DNA of 64,000 nucleotides. Origin: Thioalkalivibrio nitratireducens DSM 14787. GTDB lineage: Bacteria; Pseudomonadota; Gammaproteobacteria; Ectothiorhodospirales; Ectothiorhodospiraceae. Where the stretch lies: contig NC_019902.2 in assembly GCF_000321415.2 (NCBI RefSeq), forward strand, positions 806,001 through 870,000. The letters run 5' to 3'. The translations under genes and the position numbers were made by a program. Below are positions 8,966 to 18,485 of the stretch, one piece after another (within the stretch, counting starts at the first letter, position 1; every line of letters begins with the position of its first letter). The notes beneath the pieces were generated by a model, which saw only the letters and a program-made list of their open reading frames with translations, was not told where the DNA came from and searched no databases.

Positions 8966-10618
8966 ATGAGACAGTGGTGGAAAAGCGGCTCCCCTTGGAT
9001 CTGGCTGAACGGTGGCGCGGTCACGATCAGCATGGTGATGGTGTTCGGGCTGATCGCGCTGATCCTGGTGCGTGGCTTCGGCGCGTTCTGGCCGCATCCG
9101 GTCGTCGAGACCACCTATGAGCTGCCGGGGACCGATCCGGTCGTGGTGGTCGGCGAGCTGCGCCGTTCCGAGACGCTGACCGGTGCGGCGATGCGCGATG
9201 CTGGCGTGCCGATCCCCGAGGACCAGCTGGTTGTCACCCGGCATTTGCTGAAGCTGGGCAATCGCGACGTGACCGGCCGCGACTTCGCCTATTTCGTCGA
9301 CGACTTCATGGGCGAATGGCGCTACCCGAAGAACATGGCGGTTCTGGAACGGCGCGAATGGGGTGACTTCTACGGCGTGCCCCTGCGCCTGCTCGAGCGC
9401 GGCAGCACCGTCGCGGTCGGCGACGCACTCTGGGACGAATTCCAGGAGCGGGTCGGCCGGGTCAGCGACCTCTGGGGCGAGATTCGAAGCATCGAGCGCG
9501 GCGCGATCGGCCGCATCAACTTCCAGATCGAGCGGGTGCGACTCGACCAGCGGCGCGCGGAACTTCGCGGCACGCTGACCGACGAATACCAGGCCGAACT
9601 CGATCTGCGCCGGCAGGATTTGCAGGTGCAGTATGCGGAACTCGAAAAACGGTTGAACCAGCTCTACGACGAAGCCGCGCGAGACAGCATCGTGATGCGG
9701 GCGGCGGACGGTAGCGAAGTCACCCTCCGCGTCGCCGACGTCGTCAAGGCCTGGCAGCCGAACAACATGTCGGTCCCGGCGAAGGTCTGGTTCTACGTCC
9801 AGGACTTCTTCGACTTCATCTTTGGCTATCCGCGCGAGGCGAACACCGAAGGCGGCATCTTCCCGGCGATTTTCGGCACCGTGGTGATGGTGCTGGTGAT
9901 GTCGATCATCGTGACGCCGTTCGGAATTCTCGCCGCGATCTACCTGCGCGAGTACGCGAAGCAGGGTCCGCTGCTGAAGACCGTGCGCATATCGGTGTAC
10001 AACCTGGCCGGTGTGCCGTCGATCGTGTTCGGGGTGTTCGGCCTCGGCTTCTTCGTGTATTTCATGGGCGGGGCGATCGACCGAACGTTCTATCCGGAGG
10101 CGTTGCCGTCGCCGACCTTCGGCACGCCAGGCCTGTTCTGGGCGTCGCTGACGCTTGCGCTGCTGACCTTGCCCGTGGTGATCGTGTCGACCGAGGAAGG
10201 GCTTGCGCGCATCCCGTCGACGATCCGCGAAGGCTCGCTGGCGCTGGGCGCGACCAAGGGTGAAACGCTTTGGAAAGTCGTGGTACCGCTCGCGACTCCG
10301 GCGATGATGACCGGGCTGATCCTGGCCATTGCGCGAGCCGCAGGCGAGGTCGCGCCGCTGATGCTGGTCGGCGTGGTGAAACTCGCGCCGACGCTGCCGA
10401 TCGACGGGAACTTCCCGTTCATCCACCTGGAGCGCAAGATCATGCACCTCGGCTTCCACATCTACGATGTCGGCTTCCAGAGCCCGCACGCCGAAGCCGC
10501 CGAGCAGCTTGTGTATGCGACCGCGCTGATCCTGGTACTGCTGATCCTGGTTCTGAACCTGACGGCGATCACGATTCGAAACCACCTGCGCGAGAAATAC
10601 CGCGCGGAAAGCGACTGA
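8966..10618 (+). CDS. pstA: Phosphate ABC transporter permease PstA, with large insertion
   Basis: Second channel subunit. 550 residues, nearly twice the usual 280-300. The N-terminal helix (about 15-40) is followed by about 240 residues of mainly charged sequence with a probable coiled coil ([22 protein letters not shown]), then the permease core ([32 protein letters not shown]..., [36 protein letters not shown]). It likely pairs with the equally enlarged PstC. pstB begins 53 bases downstream. Confidence 0.93.
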   Translation: MRQWWKSGSPWIWLNGGAVTISMVMVFGLIALILVRGFGAFWPHPVVETTYELPGTDPVVVVGELRRSETLTGAAMRDAGVPIPEDQLVVTRHLLKLGNRDVTGRDFAYFVDDFMGEWRYPKNMAVLERREWGDFYGVPLRLLERGSTVAVGDALWDEFQERVGRVSDLWGEIRSIERGAIGRINFQIERVRLDQRRAELRGTLTDEYQAELDLRRQDLQVQYAELEKRLNQLYDEAARDSIVMRAADGSEVTLRVADVVKAWQPNNMSVPAKVWFYVQDFFDFIFGYPREANTEGGIFPAIFGTVVMVLVMSIIVTPFGILAAIYLREYAKQGPLLKTVRISVYNLAGVPSIVFGVFGLGFFVYFMGGAIDRTFYPEALPSPTFGTPGLFWASLTLALLTLPVVIVSTEEGLARIPSTIREGSLALGATKGETLWKVVVPLATPAMMTGLILAIARAAGEVAPLMLVGVVKLAPTLPIDGNFPFIHLERKIMHLGFHIYDVGFQSPHAEAAEQLVYATALILVLLILVLNLTAITIRNHLREKYRAESD

Positions 10619-10671
10619 AGGTCGGGTTTTCCGCTCCCGCAAGAGATATCGTTATGTTGATGGAGAATCAA

Positions 10672-11511
10672 ATGAGCCAGAGAAGCCCCGCCGCGACCAG
10701 CATGGCCTCCGGCCTGTTCGAAGGTACGACCCGCAAGGTTCGTTCGCTGGCCGACGAGGAAATCGCGGTCACGGTTGAAAACCTGGACCTGTATTACGGC
10801 GACAGCCAGGCGCTGAAACAGATCACGATGCAGATCCCGGCGAAACGGGTCACCGCGTTCATCGGACCCTCGGGTTGCGGCAAGTCGACCTTGCTGCGCT
10901 GTTTCAATCGCATGAACGATCTGGTCGATAGCTGCCGAATCGAGGGCGCAATCAACCTGCACGGCGAGAACATCTACCGCCGGGGCGCGGACGTCGCGGA
11001 GCTGCGCCGACGCGTCGGCATGGTGTTCCAGAAGCCAAACCCGTTCCCGAAAACGATCTACGAAAACGTCGCCTACGGTCTGCGTCTGCAGGGTGTGAAG
11101 AACAAGCGGGTGCTGGACGAAGTCGTCGAGCGCTCGATCAAGGCCGTGGGCCTTTGGGACGAGGTGAAGGACCGGCTGCAGGGCAACGCGTTCGGCCTGT
11201 CCGGTGGCCAGCAGCAGCGACTGGTGATTGCGCGGGCGATCGCGATCGAGCCCGAGGTGATCCTGCTCGACGAGCCGACCTCGGCGTTGGACCCGATCTC
11301 GACCGCCAAGATCGAGGAACTGGTCGAGGAACTGAAGCAGCAGTACACGATCATGATCGTGACCCACAACATGCAGCAGGCGGCGCGCGTCTCCGACTAC
11401 ACCGCCTACATGTACCTGGGCGAACTGATCGAGTACGCGGACACCATGCATCTGTTCACGAACCCGAGCCAGAAGGCGACCGAGGACTACATCACCGGTC
11501 GCTACGGCTGA
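10672..11511 (+). CDS. pstB: Phosphate ABC transporter ATPase PstB
   Basis: ATPase that powers phosphate import. Walker [11 protein letters not shown]-loop FQKPNPFP, signature LSGGQQQR, Walker [13 protein letters not shown] and switch His in VTHNMQQA are all visible. 279 residues from ATG 10672, which has GGAG 6 bases upstream; an in-frame ATG at 10654 would add 6 residues. The N terminus is about 20 residues longer than the enterobacterial protein. It ends in the family's DYITGRYG. Confidence 0.96.
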   Translation: MSQRSPAATSMASGLFEGTTRKVRSLADEEIAVTVENLDLYYGDSQALKQITMQIPAKRVTAFIGPSGCGKSTLLRCFNRMNDLVDSCRIEGAINLHGENIYRRGADVAELRRRVGMVFQKPNPFPKTIYENVAYGLRLQGVKNKRVLDEVVERSIKAVGLWDEVKDRLQGNAFGLSGGQQQRLVIARAIAIEPEVILLDEPTSALDPISTAKIEELVEELKQQYTIMIVTHNMQQAARVSDYTAYMYLGELIEYADTMHLFTNPSQKATEDYITGRYG

Positions 11512-11537
11512 CCGGCGACCGGGGGCGCTGCGCAGGG

Positions 11538-11643
11538 GCGTAGGGTGGAAGAGGCCGAAGGCCGTCATCCGCATCCGGCGCCGCTGGCGCCTGGGCACTG
11601 CGAACGCCGTGTGGCGGATGACGCTGCGTGCTTCCGCCCTACG
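11538..11643. repeat. Dispersed palindromic repeat, copy 2
   Basis: An arm with GTAGGGTGGAAGAGGCCG and GGCCGTCATCCGC faces GGCGGATGACGCTGCG and TTCCGCCCTAC at the other end, forming one large imperfect palindrome of about 106 bases in the pstB-phoU gap. Same family as 2990, 51466, 52951 and 60581. Confidence 0.75.
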
Positions 11644-11712
11644 GGTCTACCGGTCGCTCGGGCCGCGGGCGTACGTTTTTGGCGTTTATACTGACGACAA
11701 CGGGAGGTGGGG

Positions 11713-12441
11713 ATGGACAACAAGCGCATCGGCGGTCATTACTCGCATCGGTACGACGCCGAACTCGAGGAGGTCGTGAACCGCGTGCTCGCGATGGGCG
11801 GACTGGTCGAAACCCAGCTCGGCAACGCGCTGCAAGCCTTCATCGATGGCGACACCCAGGTCGCGCAGGAGGTTGCCGAGAACGACTCGCGGGTCAACAG
11901 CTTCGAAGTCAGCATCGACGAGCGCTGCGTCGAAATCCTCGCCCGGCGCCAGCCGGCGGCAATGGATCTTCGGCTGGTGGTCGCGGTGATCAAGACCATC
12001 ACCGACCTCGAGCGCATCGGCGATCTGGCCGAGGCGATCGCGCGTATGGCGATCCGGCAGGCCGACAGCGACCGGCCGCGCAAGCAGCTTTTCCGGGATA
12101 TCGACACGATGGGGAAGCGCGTGGTGACGATGCTGCACGACGCGCTCGATGCCTTCGCGCGGATGGATGCGAGCGCGGCGCTGGAAGTGGTGCGCCAGGA
12201 CTTCGCGATCGATCATGACCACGAGGCGATTTTGCGCCAGAACGCGACCTACATGATGGAAGATCCGCGCAACATCACGCGGATCCTGGATCTGACCTAC
12301 GCGTCGCGTGCGCTCGAGCGTGCCGGCGACCATGCCCGGAATATGTGCGAATACACGATCTACTTCGTGAAAGGCCGCGACGTGCGCCACATCGAGCTGA
12401 GCGAGATGGAGGCGGTCGTCAAGGGCGCAGAGAAGGCGTAG
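11713..12441 (+). CDS. phoU: Phosphate signalling protein PhoU
   Basis: Negative regulator linking PstB activity to PhoR and limiting phosphate uptake. 242 residues of helical bundle with the two PhoU repeats and their metal-site motifs (RVNSFEVSIDERCVEILARRQP; then TYASRALERAGDHARNMCEYTIYFVKGRDVRH). I start at ATG 11713 because GGGAGG lies 5 bases upstream; a GTG at 11707 would disrupt that site. TATACT at 11687-11692 may give it its own promoter, since the palindromic repeat separates it from pstB. Confidence 0.94.
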   Translation: MDNKRIGGHYSHRYDAELEEVVNRVLAMGGLVETQLGNALQAFIDGDTQVAQEVAENDSRVNSFEVSIDERCVEILARRQPAAMDLRLVVAVIKTITDLERIGDLAEAIARMAIRQADSDRPRKQLFRDIDTMGKRVVTMLHDALDAFARMDASAALEVVRQDFAIDHDHEAILRQNATYMMEDPRNITRILDLTYASRALERAGDHARNMCEYTIYFVKGRDVRHIELSEMEAVVKGAEKA

Positions 12442-12480
12442 CGGATCGGCCGCGTCGCGCGAAGGGCCCGGGGCAGCGGG

Positions 12481-12882
12481 CTCACCTGGGCCTGCGACCC
12501 AGACGAGAACCCAATCCGTTCGACGGGCGCCTGGCCCCAGGTTGCCGGAATGACCGTTCGTTACTGCAATGCGAGCGTCGCGGACATCCAGCCCGACCCG
12601 CCGGTCCTGCCGCCTGCGCCCTGCCCCGATGCGCTTCGTACGGGTGGGGTGGTCACGTCCGTCGATGTGGCCGGTACTCTGCTGTCGCTCGGCGAAACGT
12701 ACCGGATCGTGACCAACGACCTCCTGGCCCGCGGCGGTGATTTCTACGAGTCCTTTGCCGAAGCCTGCGCGCGGGCCGGCAACTTCTGCGAGGACACCCT
12801 GATGCTCGACGCCCCGATGGACGAGTTCGAGAATGCGTCCCCGGTGACCCGGTCTGTCGAAGGCCGCTTGGTAGCGCAATAG
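12481..12882 (+). pseudogene. C-terminal remnant of a 5'-nucleotidase (UshA type)
   Basis: Translation gives a fragment resembling the 5'-nucleotidase C-terminal domain (PF02872): GAWPQVAGMTVRYC, then YRIVTNDLLARGGDFYESF and a terminal PVTRSVEGRL. These correspond to the family's substrate-pocket and closing segments. No N-terminal metallophosphatase domain is found upstream, and the frame is open upstream of the best start, so it is a truncated gene. A phosphate-scavenging nucleotidase would fit beside a pho locus. Confidence 0.6.
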
Positions 12883-12989
12883 CAGGCGTGCGCGGAACGA
12901 TGTACGCGGTGCCGGGCGGAGCCCAGGCGCGCAGCCCGGCCACCGCGAGCTCATCAGCAGCCCGGCCAACCGTACACAGAGGAGCGCCG

Positions 12990-13667
12990 ATGCAATCCAG
13001 CGACCAGGTGAGCCGAGCCTACCGGGCATTCGCGCCCCTCTATGATGCGTTCTACGGAAAGGTCCTGGAGCCGGGGCGACGAGCGGCGATCCGGGGCATG
13101 GGCCTGAATCCGGGCCACCGGGTGCTGGAAGTCGGCATTGGTACGGGCCTGTCACTCTCCGCGTATCCACGGGGGGTGGAGGTGGTCGGGATCGACATCG
13201 CACCCCAAATGCTCGACAAGGCGCGGCGTCGGGCGGCTCGGAGCCTTCTCGAGCCCCGACCGGAACTGCGCGTGATGGACGCGCGGAAGCTGGAACTTGC
13301 GGATGCCAGCTTCGATTCGGTTGTCGCGATGTACGTTGTGTCGGTGACGCCGGAACCGGAACGGGTCGTCGCGGAGATGGTCAGGGTCTGCCGTCCGGGC
13401 GGAGCTGTCGTGATTGTGAATCACTTCCGAACGGAATCGAGGTTGATCCGCTGGGCCGAGGTGGCGCTGCGGCCGCTGCACCGGCTGGTGAATTACAGCG
13501 CCGAACTGGACCGGGAAGACTTTCTGCGCCGGACCGGCCTGCAGGTCGTCTGGTCCGCGCGCGCCAATGTTCTGGGGTACTCCACCGTTCTGTACTGTCG
13601 CCGGGAGCCGGTCTCGGAGCCCGCGTCTGAAGTCGATCCGACCCGCGTGACCGCAGCCACGGATTAG
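12990..13667 (+). CDS. SAM-dependent methyltransferase, PmtA-like
   Basis: 225 residues; ATG at 12990 with AGAGGAG upstream. Class I methyltransferase: motif I LEVGIGTGLSL, motif II GIDIAPQML, motif III-like SFDSVVAMYVVSVTPEP and GGAVVIVNHF. The N terminus (RAYRAFAPLYDAFYGKVLEPGRR) is typical of phosphatidylethanolamine N-methyltransferases of the Rhodobacter PmtA type; related UbiE-like enzymes share the fold, so substrate is inferred. It stands between two decayed genes. Confidence 0.75.
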   Translation: MQSSDQVSRAYRAFAPLYDAFYGKVLEPGRRAAIRGMGLNPGHRVLEVGIGTGLSLSAYPRGVEVVGIDIAPQMLDKARRRAARSLLEPRPELRVMDARKLELADASFDSVVAMYVVSVTPEPERVVAEMVRVCRPGGAVVIVNHFRTESRLIRWAEVALRPLHRLVNYSAELDREDFLRRTGLQVVWSARANVLGYSTVLYCRREPVSEPASEVDPTRVTAATD

Positions 13668-13750
13668 CCGAACGGCGGCCGCGAGCCCCATGGCCGCCAA
13701 GGCGCACCGCCCGGATACCGCGGCAGAGCCCTTATCCCGAGGACCGCATG

Positions 13751-14192
13751 ATGAACGCCACGCAGTTCCCGGCGATCCGCAAGGTGTTCCTGCCGAACCA
13801 CGACATGCGCCTCGGGCACCCCTGACCTCGTGAATCGATGTCTCGCTGCCCCCCCCCCCCCCCCGCCTCGCCTGCTGGAGGCATCGGGTACCAGCGGCAT
13901 GAAGGCGGCCCTGAACGGTGTGCCGAATCTCAGCGTGCTCGACGGCTGGTGGACGGAGGGTTGTATCGAGGGCGTGACCGGCTGGGCAGTGAGTTCGCGG
14001 ACCTCTGTAGAGGCGAACCACGACGACGGACAGACCCTGTACGACGCATTGCGCGATGACGTGCTGCCGCAGTTCCATGGCGACAGGCAGGGATGGATTC
14101 GCGTGATGCAGGGGGCCATCGCGAAGAATGCCTATGACTTCAACAGTCACCGGATGATGCGCCGTTACGCGACCGCAGCCTACATCCGCTGA
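13751..14192 (+). pseudogene. glgP: 3' remnant of alpha-glucan (glycogen) phosphorylase
   Basis: Two pieces in order: FPAIRKVFLPNHDMRLG, matching the family's VFLENYDMxLA, then after a break LLEASGTSGMKAALNGVPNL and DGWWTEG...GWAV, the highly conserved pyridoxal-phosphate region, continuing to a natural end AAYIR. About 20 residues that normally join them are replaced by a stop and a run of 16 C. The N-terminal three quarters of the gene are missing. Non-functional. Confidence 0.8.
13849..13864. repeat. Homopolymer of 16 C
   Basis: An uninterrupted run of 16 C lies exactly at the deletion joint in the phosphorylase remnant. Such a tract is prone to slippage, and its true length may also be uncertain in the assembly. 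Confidence 0.9.
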
Positions 14193-14350
14193 TGCCGCTG
14201 TTACGGCGTTGCATCACCCCTCGGCCAACGCATACCCGCGCAGCCACGGATCGAGATGGGCGACGTCGAACGTTCCGGACTGGAGCATCGGCATCATCTC
14301 CGCGTAGATCTGCATGGGCGGTGAAAGTCGCGCCCATGCCCGCGCCCCCT
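14193..14350. other. Non-coding stretch with a possible gene fragment
   Basis: The minus strand of 14217-14312 encodes MQIYAEMMPMLQSGTFDV and continues to AHLDPWLRGYALAEG before a stop. It reads like a real protein C terminus, but I cannot name the family. Nothing else is recognised. Confidence 0.3.
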
Positions 14351-14552
14351 GTGGGAGCGTGCCTTGCACGCGAACGCGCCGCAGGCGCGCCGTGCGCTGG
14401 CGACCCACCCAACGCCATTTCGCGAGCGAGGCTCGCTCCCACGCGGTCGATTCCAGCGTGGCGGCTTACCCAAACGCCGATGCGCCCCGGAGACCAAGCC
14501 TCGGGTCGATGGCCTTTCATGGTCAGGGGTGGCCCGAGGCCATGAGCGTTAA
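14351..14552. repeat. Dispersed repeat with GTGGGAGCGTGCC start, long form
   Basis: Starts GTGGGAGCGTGCCTTGCACG and ends in TTTCATGGTCAGGGGTGGCC plus AGCGTTAAC. The same ends occur at 60887-60975, but there the central part (about 14381-14486, bounded by GCGCC on both sides) is missing. The central part contains the palindrome GAGCGAGGCTCGCTC. Confidence 0.7.
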
Positions 14553-14621
14553 CATGACGCGGGATTGGCCGCTCACAGGGTCACCACCTGGAACCCGACA
14601 CCCTCGGCGGAACGGCACTGT

Positions 14622-14737
14622 TGCGCATTCCGGCGAAGGTGACCGCCGATTCCGTTGATCCTGACCGGCGTGCACATCGGTAACCCGCTGGAGCGGGTTT
14701 TTTGCTTGGAGCGGTCGCGGTCCGTCAACGGGGCCGA
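14622..14737 (-). mobile_element. Solo right end of the IS21-family element
   Basis: About 116 bases match, in inverted orientation and with few changes, the right end of the IS21-family element at about 25849-25964, including the terminal TGCGCATTCCGG, the GGTGACCGCCGATTCCG repeats, the terminator and the last codons of istB (LTDRDRSK). It is what remains after deletion or recombination of another copy. Confidence 0.85.
14682..14703 (+). terminator. Rho-independent terminator carried in the IS end
   Basis: AACCCGCTGGAGCGGGTTTTTT: a 7-8 bp GC-rich stem with a T6 tail. Same structure as at 25883-25904 in the full element. Here it stops rightward transcription before the convergent gene at 14767. 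Confidence 0.85.
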
Positions 14738-14766
14738 GCGTGCGGCCGTGATGGGGTTCCAGCCGG

Positions 14767-15318
14767 TTACAGGCCGGGATTTCCGTCGGCCAGCGTGAAG
14801 CTTTCCAGTACGGCCTCGACCTGGGGCAGGATCTCGGCGGCCGCCGCTTGCGGAATGCTGTAGTCGGCGGCGACGAGGTGCGTCCCGGTGGTGGTGAGGT
14901 ACAGCGCGCCCTCCCGCGCGACTGTGATCGGCCGGGTGGACATACCCTGGAACTGAATCAGCGTCATCGTCTGCCCCGCGAGGGTGGCCGTCTTGGGGCC
15001 GGTGCGTTCCACATCGCGATACGTCGTCAACATGCCTTCCAGCATCAGTTCGATCAGTGTGTCGGGATCGTGCGTTGGCAAGCCCTCAAGCGGGTGGACA
15101 ATGAATCGCATGGAGGAGGCGATCCGGTCTCCGTAAAGCTCCACCTCTCCCGGGCTGCCGGCGACCTTCCAATCGTCGGGATGGGCAAGGGTGAAGTGCC
15201 CGGCCGGATCGGCGTAGGTGGCCTCGCCGCCTTGCGCGGTGGTGCCAGCGAACAGAAGCACCACAGCAGCGAGGATGTTCAGGACGCGGGAAGTGCTCGG
15301 GAGCAGGGGAATGGCCAT
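14767..15318 (-). CDS. Secreted protein of unknown function
   Basis: I start at the second of two adjacent ATG codons (15318); GGAG lies 5 bases upstream. 183 residues with a signal peptide (hydrophobic VLNILAAVVLLFAG, cleavage near AQGGEA). The mature part (YADPAGHFTLAHPDDWKV..., then ELYGDRIASSMRF) resembles small PsbP/DcrB-like (DUF1795) lipoproteins and exported proteins in its opening FxxxHPxxWxV motif, but the match is weak. It diverges from the membrane protein gene downstream. Confidence 0.6.
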   Translation of the reverse strand: MAIPLLPSTSRVLNILAAVVLLFAGTTAQGGEATYADPAGHFTLAHPDDWKVAGSPGEVELYGDRIASSMRFIVHPLEGLPTHDPDTLIELMLEGMLTTYRDVERTGPKTATLAGQTMTLIQFQGMSTRPITVAREGALYLTTTGTHLVAADYSIPQAAAAEILPQVEAVLESFTLADGNPGL

Positions 15319-15506
15319 CATGACTCCTTCGGAAACCGCGGGATCCGCGACCAAGCGTGTGGTACCGGAGGCCGCCTGGGCACGAAATTGACCGTGACTG
15401 TAGCGGGAGCCGAGCGAGCTGTCACGGTGGTCCGGCCCGTTCGGTCGTTCACCGCCTTCCCGTGGCTCGTCGACCGGGCTATGGTCTCGCTGCGTGCGCG
15501 AACGGG

Positions 15507-17024
15507 ATGGGCAGCGTGAAGGCGATGAATCCAGATTCTGCCAGGCTCCGGGGCAGCCACGGTTCGACCTGGCTCTATCCGATTGTTCTCATCCTCGTGT
15601 TTGCGACGCTTGCGGCCCTGGTGCCATCAGCCATCCTGCGCGAGGGTCTGCTGGCGGTGTTTCTGGGTGTGATCGGTCTTGCCGCGGCCACCAACCTCGT
15701 TTTCGCCCGAGTGCCGCTCGCCACCTTGGATCGATCCTTCGGCGATCTCGTGGCAGTTGCGCTGGTAGCGGTGTTCCTGAGCGTCGTGTACTGGTTCCGC
15801 GCCGCGATTGGTGTCTCCGGTTGGGACAGTATCGGCTTTGGGATCATCATCAGTCTGGGATGGTGGCTGCCGGCTGTGGCCTTTGCCGTGCTCTACCGGC
15901 ACCCGGGTGAACACTGGCTGGCACAGGGGCGCGGACGCTTCCTTGCTCGAGTTGCGGTGGCGGCCCTCGCCAGCCTTGCCGGTCTGCCCATCCAGGGCGT
16001 ATTGCAGGAACAACGCGCGTTGCAGGCCGAGCGCGCCGGACTTCCCCAAGCGGTCGAGGAACTCGCGAGCCGCACGCTGCCCGATGGCGCGAGCATGCAT
16101 TTCGAGCACGACGGCAGCGTGCTCTCCCTGTTCGTTGCCTGGCCCGAGCACGGGTCGGGTGGCAACCACCGCGAGCTCGCGCCGCTTCGCGCTCTGGCCG
16201 GGGACGCTGGGCGTATGCAGCCGGGAGGTGCCGATCGCCTGGTCGAGCGCGTCAACGTCGACCGCGTATACCTGGAGGTCCATCGGGATGACCAGATCCT
16301 GGCATCCATGGACTGGCCGCAGGCCGGTGCGGAACGTGGCGCGCAGGCACTGAAGATCGACTACGATGCCGCCGGGCTGAGCCCGCTTCCCGACCAGATG
16401 GACCTGGACGGCCTCCTGCACAGTCTGCCGCCGCACATCCGAACCGGGGAGCTGTGCGGCCGGACGCTGGGCGATCGGATCTGGATCGGGCGCTGTGTCG
16501 AGAGTCCGAGCCCGGTCACCGCCGCGGAGGTTCGTTCCACGGAACGTGACTGGAACGGGGCCAACATCCTGATACGGGAACTCGGCCGGGTCTTCCCGGC
16601 GATCAGTGAGTTTCGGCTGGAGCTGGCGGGTCACGAGCTGGACGTGCCGCAGGCTGCCGTGACCGCGTGGTTCGACGCGCGTGAACGGCTCCCTGTGCCC
16701 GATGGAACGGTGCGCCTGTGGGTTTCGGACGACCTGGACCGGCACCCGCCGGAACCGGAGCCGGTGGCGGCGCCCGTGGAGATTCTCTGGCGGGACGGGC
16801 AGTGGGGGCCCCGACGTAACCGCGTCGCACTGTGGCCTTGGCAGGTCGGGGAGTTGTCGGCGGCCGGGCTGAGGATCTACCTGCTTGAACTCTCGCCGGA
16901 AGGCAGCGTGCGCCTGTTCCTCGAGCCTGTCGACGCCGGGTCTGTCGCCCTTGCGCCGGTCACGTTGATGCCGGGTGACGCGATCGACTGGGAAGGCATC
17001 CACCTGCGCCATCTCGGGTGGTGA
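15507..17024 (+). CDS. Membrane protein of unknown function
   Basis: 505 residues from ATG 15507; ATG 15525 is an equally possible start, and neither has a strong ribosome site. Four hydrophobic helices lie in the first 150 residues (YPIVLILVFATLAALVP..., LLAVFLGVIGLAAATNLVF, LVAVALVAVFLSVVYWF, GFGIIISLGWWLPAVAFAVLY), followed by a soluble domain of about 340 residues with no motif that I recognise. No partner is evident; the nearest genes face away or lie 280 bases downstream. Bases 17025-17301 hold nothing recognisable. Confidence 0.6.
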   Translation: MGSVKAMNPDSARLRGSHGSTWLYPIVLILVFATLAALVPSAILREGLLAVFLGVIGLAAATNLVFARVPLATLDRSFGDLVAVALVAVFLSVVYWFRAAIGVSGWDSIGFGIIISLGWWLPAVAFAVLYRHPGEHWLAQGRGRFLARVAVAALASLAGLPIQGVLQEQRALQAERAGLPQAVEELASRTLPDGASMHFEHDGSVLSLFVAWPEHGSGGNHRELAPLRALAGDAGRMQPGGADRLVERVNVDRVYLEVHRDDQILASMDWPQAGAERGAQALKIDYDAAGLSPLPDQMDLDGLLHSLPPHIRTGELCGRTLGDRIWIGRCVESPSPVTAAEVRSTERDWNGANILIRELGRVFPAISEFRLELAGHELDVPQAAVTAWFDARERLPVPDGTVRLWVSDDLDRHPPEPEPVAAPVEILWRDGQWGPRRNRVALWPWQVGELSAAGLRIYLLELSPEGSVRLFLEPVDAGSVALAPVTLMPGDAIDWEGIHLRHLGW

Positions 17025-17301
17025 ACCGACCCGGAGTTCTCGGCAGGGGGCGGCCCACCGGGCAAGGTGCCGGGCCGACTACGGATGGCAACTCGGTCAC
17101 CGTGAACGACCCGGACGGGCGGCTTCCCCGCGACCCGTCCAGTTGGGCGCACTGATGACCTTCCAGGTTGACGGTTCCAACCCGCAATGAACCACAGAGA
17201 GTTGCAGGAGGCTGCGGAGGGATTCACTCCAGGTGGCTCGGCTATGATCACAGGGCAGGCAGGAGTGCCAACACGCAGGGGCAGCAAGCCCCTCCACCAC
17301 C

Positions 17302-18234
17302 ATGGAGGCCGACATGACGATGCGCGACACGGATCGGCAGGGCGAGCACGGCCGCGAATCGGCACGTGGCGAAGAGGCAGTGGAGATGCTGCTGCAAGCA
17401 CGTGAAAAGGATCTGGGCGGATTCTCGGTGCGCAGGCTGCTGCCTACCGCGAAACGCACGATGGTCGGCCCCTGGATCTTTTTCGATCACATGGGGCCGG
17501 CCGACTTCCCGCCAGGACAGGGCATCACGGTACGCCCTCACCCGCACATCAACCTCGCCACGGTGACCTACCTGTTCGAAGGCGAGATTCTGCACCGCGA
17601 TTCGCTCGGCAGCGTGCAGCCGATCGTACCTGGCGACATCAACCTCATGGTCGCCGGGCGCGGTATCGTGCATTCCGAGCGCGAACGGCCGGAGGTCACC
17701 GGCACCGCGCACCGGCTGCACGGCCTGCAGCTGTGGCTCGCGTTGCCCGAGGCAGACGAGGAGATCGAGCCAGCCTTCCACCACTACCCGAGTTCCGACA
17801 TTCCCATGTGCACGGTTGATGGCGTGCCGCTCCGCGTGATGATGGGCTCCGCCTACGGCGTGATCTCGCCGGTAAGAACCTTTGCCGACACCCTCTACGT
17901 GGAAGCACGCCTGAAGGCGGGCCAGTGCCTGACCCTGCCCAAGACCTCCGAGCGCGCGCTGTATGTGGTCAGCGGTGCACTGCGCCTCGGTCGCAGGATC
18001 CTTCCCGAGCACTCGATGGCGGTCCTGTACCCAGCCTGGAGCGTTGTCGTCGAAGCCGATACCGACGCGCGCATTGCCCTGATCGGCGGCGAATCAGTGG
18101 GAGAACGGTTCATCGACTGGAACTTCGTCTCGAGCCGGAAGGAACGCATCGAGCAGGCGAGAGCCGATTGGCGCGCAGGACGCTATCCCTTGGTGCCGGG
18201 TGACGAGGAGGAATTCATTCCGCTACCAGACTGA
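17302..18234 (+). CDS. Pirin family protein
   Basis: 310 residues. Pirin N-terminal cupin with metal-binding residues in FDHMGP, RPHPHINLATVTYLFEGE and HSERE; this fits the family's three His and one Glu. A C-terminal pirin cupin follows (LYVEARLKAGQ ... ALYVVSGALRLG). Bacterial pirins may act as quercetin dioxygenases or regulators; the role here is not shown. Start ATG 17302 or 17314. Confidence 0.85.
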   Translation: MEADMTMRDTDRQGEHGRESARGEEAVEMLLQAREKDLGGFSVRRLLPTAKRTMVGPWIFFDHMGPADFPPGQGITVRPHPHINLATVTYLFEGEILHRDSLGSVQPIVPGDINLMVAGRGIVHSERERPEVTGTAHRLHGLQLWLALPEADEEIEPAFHHYPSSDIPMCTVDGVPLRVMMGSAYGVISPVRTFADTLYVEARLKAGQCLTLPKTSERALYVVSGALRLGRRILPEHSMAVLYPAWSVVVEADTDARIALIGGESVGERFIDWNFVSSRKERIEQARADWRAGRYPLVPGDEEEFIPLPD

Positions 18235-18279
18235 CTGGAGTCGACCCGGAGCAGTCTCACAGGCGCCCGTCGTGAGCGG

Positions 18280-18309
18280 CTGGAGTGGCCACGCGAGCGG
18301 CCGCTCCAG
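18280..18309. terminator. Hairpin downstream of the pirin gene
   Basis: CTGGAGTGGCC (18280-18290) pairs with GGCCGCTCCAG (18299-18309), one G-U pair and an 8-base loop. No T-run, so termination would be weak or Rho-dependent. Confidence 0.4.
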
Positions 18310-18458
18310 CACGGCCTGGTTCACGATGGCTTGCCTCCGGAAAACGCTAGATGGTTGCCTGATTGATTCCCGCGTTCGTTCGTGGCGCTTCACATGCATC
18401 GGCAGCAGTGAGGCCGCGCTCAGGAACCAGGGTAGGAGCGGGCGGCCCCTTGCACGAT

Positions 18459-18475
18459 GTATAGCATTGCTATAC
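18459..18475. promoter_or_regulatory. Palindromic operator upstream of higBA
   Basis: GTATAGCATTGCTATAC is a perfect palindrome (7-3-7) ending 10 bases before the higB start. It overlaps a -10-like TATAGC/TATACG. HigA-type antitoxins autorepress by binding such sites. Confidence 0.7.
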
Positions 18476-18485
18476 GATCATCGGG

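Noticed and set aside
6617-10642. Very long open frame on the minus strand across pstC and pstA
   Set aside because: It mirrors two clear permease genes, has no family-like sequence and arises from the codon bias of high-GC DNA.
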